This document shows positions 61,490 to 64,000 of a stretch of DNA of 64,000 nt, in pieces (positions within the stretch are counted from its first letter, which is position 1; the number at the start of each line of letters is the position of its first letter). Below the pieces are notes generated by a model. It was not told where the DNA came from. It was given only the letters and a program-made list of their open reading frames with translations, and did not search any database. This stretch comes from an uncultured Methanospirillum sp. (GTDB lineage Archaea; Halobacteriota; Methanomicrobia; Methanomicrobiales; Methanospirillaceae), in the NCBI RefSeq assembly GCF_963668475.1, contig NZ_OY764544.1, positions 1,054,001 to 1,118,000 of the forward strand. The letters are read 5' to 3'. A program made the translations under genes and the position numbers.

Positions 61490-64000
61490 ATGCTTGAGAG
61501 ATGGAAACTGTCCCGGGTGTTCTCACTCACTATCTTCTGCATCGTTGTTTTCATCGTCTCCGGGATGATCCTCATAAATTATCTCTTCACAATCGAGGCA
61601 GTGAAAGAAGAGACCCGGATACTCAGGGACCATTCCGAGCAGATGATCAACACCTCGTTTTATCTGATCAATACCGGGCTTGAGATCTACGATAACTCCT
61701 TCAACAGCGAGATGCTGGACGGGTTCTCACTGGTGATGGACAGGTACAATAAAACAGGTGGAAACCTCTCGCAGATGGATCTCCAGGATCTCAGCCAAAG
61801 ACTGGAGATGGAGGTCCGTATCATCAACCGTTCGGCAGTCATCGTGAAAAGTTCCAATACCCTGGCCCCGTTACTCGATTTTAACACGGTTTACCCTGAT
61901 TTTGCAGAATTTTTAAAGAATATCAGTACAACAAACAAATTCTACCCGGATCGGATTGTGACCGACTATTACACCCGGAACCTGACCAAGTACGCATACA
62001 TGCCAACTCCTGATCACCAGTATATCATCGAGCTTGCTTTGAGCAGGCAGGAGTTCGGTCAGGAGAAGCTGCGTCAGGACTATCGAAACGTGATGGATCA
62101 GGTCGGAGCGATAAATCCTGACATCGATCACTCCCGCCTGTTCAGAAAAAATTTCAGGCTCGTCGGGGATGAAGGATATAATGCCACCAGCGAGGAGCGG
62201 TCCATCATCAGCAGCATCCTGGATGATCGTAATAGCCGCGAGTTCGCACATCCGGAGAACGGATCCACCGTTAAGTACCTCCTCATTGATATGTGCAACG
62301 ATCTGTATGGCGCTGACATGAGCCTCATTGCAGAGATCACATATAAGAATCAACGGATGCAGGATAAACTGGTATACCTGCTCGGATACCACCTCATCCT
62401 TGCAACAATAGCCATTATATCCGGGCTTCTGCTCTCTCTTCAGATCTCCCGAAGGATCACCAGACCGATAGAAGAACTGGTCGAGGACGTTGACAGGCTG
62501 GCTGATGGAGATCTGGATCACAGCATCAGGACCGGCGTCACCATCGAACTTCTCAGGCTCCAGGAGAGTACGATACGGCTCGTCTATAGCATCAGGGCCC
62601 TGGTACATGAGTTGCGTGAAGAGGAGGAGAAACTCCTCCAGAGCGAGGAGCGGTATCGCACCGTGGTAGAGACCCAGACCGAACTGATATGCAGGTTCAG
62701 ACCAGACGGAGATCATCTCTTCGTGAACGAAGCATACTGCCGGTTTTTTGAAAAGAATAGTGATGAGATGCTCGGGTCGCGGTTCACACCAAAGATGACC
62801 CGGGATGAGCGCCGGGTAATGGAGAAGCATCTCGAATCACTGACCAGGGATAGTCCGTCAGGCACAATCGATCAGCAGGTTCGGGCCCTGGATGGGGGAA
62901 TCAGATGGGTGCAGTGGAATGACACTGTAATCTTCGGGGAAGACGGGGCTGTCACCGAGTACCTGTCAGTTGGCAGGGAGATCACAAGACTGAAACTTCT
63001 GGACGAGAGTGTCCGGGCATCAGACATGCTCTACCGGTCAACAATCAACGCCATGGTGGACGGTGTTCATGTGATCGACAGGTCATACACCATACTCCTG
63101 ATCAACCACGCATTCAAGGCCTGGATAGACCTTCCTCCTGCCGAATCCCTCATTAACCGGAATTTATTTGATGTATTTCCGAATCTGAACGACAAGATCA
63201 GATCAGAATATGTGGAGGTCTTTGAGACCGGCAGGATGTTGATCAGTGAAGAACTACAGAAACTGGAGAATGGACAGAATGAACAAAAAAGGGAGATACA
63301 TACAGAGACCCGCAAAATTCCAATCTGGTTTGACGGCAGGGTAGAGAAGATCGTGACGATCATCAGGGATACTACTGACAAGCATCAGATAGAACTTGCT
63401 CGCCAGAATATGAATCAGATGCTGGAACATGAGGTCAAGACACGAACCCAGGAACTTGAGGCCATCGTGCATGAGCTCGACTCATTCACCTATACAGTCT
63501 CCCATGATCTCAGAGCCCCACTCAGAGCTATCGACGGATTTGCCCACATATTTAGATTAAAAACTGAGCCTGACCATAAACAAGAGGTTTCCTACTACCT
63601 TGCGAAGATCCATGAGAACATCAGGCTCATGGACCAGCTGATTGATGATCTGCTCAACTTCTCCAGGATGTCACGAAGACAGATCGAGCGATCAGTGATC
63701 GATATGGAGGCAATGGTAAATGAAGTCGTCATGGAACTCAGAAATGTGTACCCGCTGGTCCGGTTTGAGGTAACAATTGATGAACTGCCGCCTGCCCGGG
63801 GTGACGCGCTCATGATCAGACAGGTTCTTGCGAGCCTCCTCTCGAATGCGATGAAGTTCTCACAGCGGCAGCACAGGCCGAAGATCAGGGTTGGTTACAC
63901 GATCACTGATGGTGAAACCGAGTACTTTGTGCAGGACAATGGGATAGGTTTTGATATGCAGTATACAGATAAGATATTTGACGTGTTCCACCGGCTGCAT
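61490..64000 (+). CDS. Membrane HAMP-PAS histidine kinase, 3' end outside window
   Basis: The frame is open for 837 codons from ATG 61490, with GGGAGAAG just upstream, to the window edge. Order: membrane helix (SLTIFCIVVFIVSGMILINYLF), an extracellular sensor domain (~40-285), a second helix (LGYHLILATIAIISGLLLSL), HAMP (~315-365; SRRITRPIEELVEDVDRLADGDLDH), two PAS domains (~385-500, ~510-635), HisKA with TYTVSHDLRAPLRAIDGFA and an ATPase lobe (LLSNAMKFSQRQ, QDNGIGFDM, KIFDVFHRLH) whose last box is cut off. It senses an extracytoplasmic cue. Confidence 0.93.
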   Translation, partial: MLERWKLSRVFSLTIFCIVVFIVSGMILINYLFTIEAVKEETRILRDHSEQMINTSFYLINTGLEIYDNSFNSEMLDGFSLVMDRYNKTGGNLSQMDLQDLSQRLEMEVRIINRSAVIVKSSNTLAPLLDFNTVYPDFAEFLKNISTTNKFYPDRIVTDYYTRNLTKYAYMPTPDHQYIIELALSRQEFGQEKLRQDYRNVMDQVGAINPDIDHSRLFRKNFRLVGDEGYNATSEERSIISSILDDRNSREFAHPENGSTVKYLLIDMCNDLYGADMSLIAEITYKNQRMQDKLVYLLGYHLILATIAIISGLLLSLQISRRITRPIEELVEDVDRLADGDLDHSIRTGVTIELLRLQESTIRLVYSIRALVHELREEEEKLLQSEERYRTVVETQTELICRFRPDGDHLFVNEAYCRFFEKNSDEMLGSRFTPKMTRDERRVMEKHLESLTRDSPSGTIDQQVRALDGGIRWVQWNDTVIFGEDGAVTEYLSVGREITRLKLLDESVRASDMLYRSTINAMVDGVHVIDRSYTILLINHAFKAWIDLPPAESLINRNLFDVFPNLNDKIRSEYVEVFETGRMLISEELQKLENGQNEQKREIHTETRKIPIWFDGRVEKIVTIIRDTTDKHQIELARQNMNQMLEHEVKTRTQELEAIVHELDSFTYTVSHDLRAPLRAIDGFAHIFRLKTEPDHKQEVSYYLAKIHENIRLMDQLIDDLLNFSRMSRRQIERSVIDMEAMVNEVVMELRNVYPLVRFEVTIDELPPARGDALMIRQVLASLLSNAMKFSQRQHRPKIRVGYTITDGETEYFVQDNGIGFDMQYTDKIFDVFHRLH

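Noticed and set aside
61913..62830. 305-codon minus-strand frame
   Set aside because: It is fully antisense to the sensor kinase at 61490, whose domains are unmistakable.
1..64000. CRISPR arrays, tRNA/rRNA genes, insertion sequences
   Set aside because: No regularly spaced repeats, no recognisable tRNA or rRNA sequence and no transposase frame were noticed; a covariance-model scan would be decisive.

Overview
The window looks like chromosomal DNA of a methanogenic archaeon of the order Methanomicrobiales (a relative of Methanospirillum, Methanoregula or Methanocalculus). The evidence is indirect: archaeal TATA boxes 20-30 bases before many starts, strong Shine-Dalgarno sites, secreted PEGA-repeat proteases, PocR-domain and archaeal (RHDI-N type) histidine kinases, HTH-PAS regulators, a TrpB2-type tryptophan synthase, SbcCD with archaeal neighbours, and roughly balanced base composition. 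No rRNA, tRNA, CRISPR array or transposase was seen.

Layout. 1-5.0 kb: a partial dual-specificity phosphatase, a small membrane protein, a drug-type MFS exporter with a divergent TetR regulator and two matching operator palindromes, a PII-family protein and a soluble MgtE-N/CBS protein. 5.0-15.0 kb: one long minus-strand cluster of DNA-processing genes (SNF2 helicase, SWIM zinc protein, an unknown 330-residue protein, SbcD, SbcC). 15.1-16.2 kb: two tandem CrcB fluoride channels and a DUF190 protein. 16.3-23.2 kb: a C39/PEGA secreted protein, the broken N-terminal piece of a paralogue, two overlapping sensor kinases (one has lost its phospho-acceptor histidine) and another secreted C39 peptidase. 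23.3-24.7 kb: pirin and a DUF6790 membrane protein. 24.9-32.5 kb: an Nramp-like transporter fused to two LytS-type sensor domains and a decayed kinase tail, a bacterial-type ATP phosphofructokinase, and a REC-PAS5 kinase. 32.6-38.9 kb: TrpB2, an ATP-NAD-kinase-like protein, a rubredoxin-TPP-enzyme fusion and a PAPS-reductase-like protein. 38.9-42.8 kb: an RsbW/RsbV-like pair beside a metallo-beta-lactamase protein that carries the same decayed kinase tail as the transporter fusion, then an MFS carrier. 42.8-51.8 kb: a secreted TIG protein, a periplasmic binding-Cache protein, a papain-like PEGA protease and a 1641-residue multi-PAS/PocR kinase. 52.3-57.5 kb: a plasmid/virus-style primase-polymerase-helicase with zinc knuckles, a small unknown gene, a histone-H1-like HTH protein and a SemiSWEET. 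57.6-64 kb: an HTH-PAS5 regulator, a decayed TPR gene, an acidic unknown protein and a HAMP-PAS kinase running off the end.

The dominant theme is signal transduction and cell-surface proteolysis. The best candidates for undescribed biology are (i) a decayed histidine-kinase-like C-terminal module shared by a transporter/LytS fusion and a metallo-beta-lactamase protein, the latter beside a partner-switching pair; and (ii) a 62-bp double-hairpin repeat present once between genes and once inside the reading frame of the giant kinase, where it encodes about 21 residues of a loop between membrane helices. All functions are inferred by reading motifs; no searches were run.
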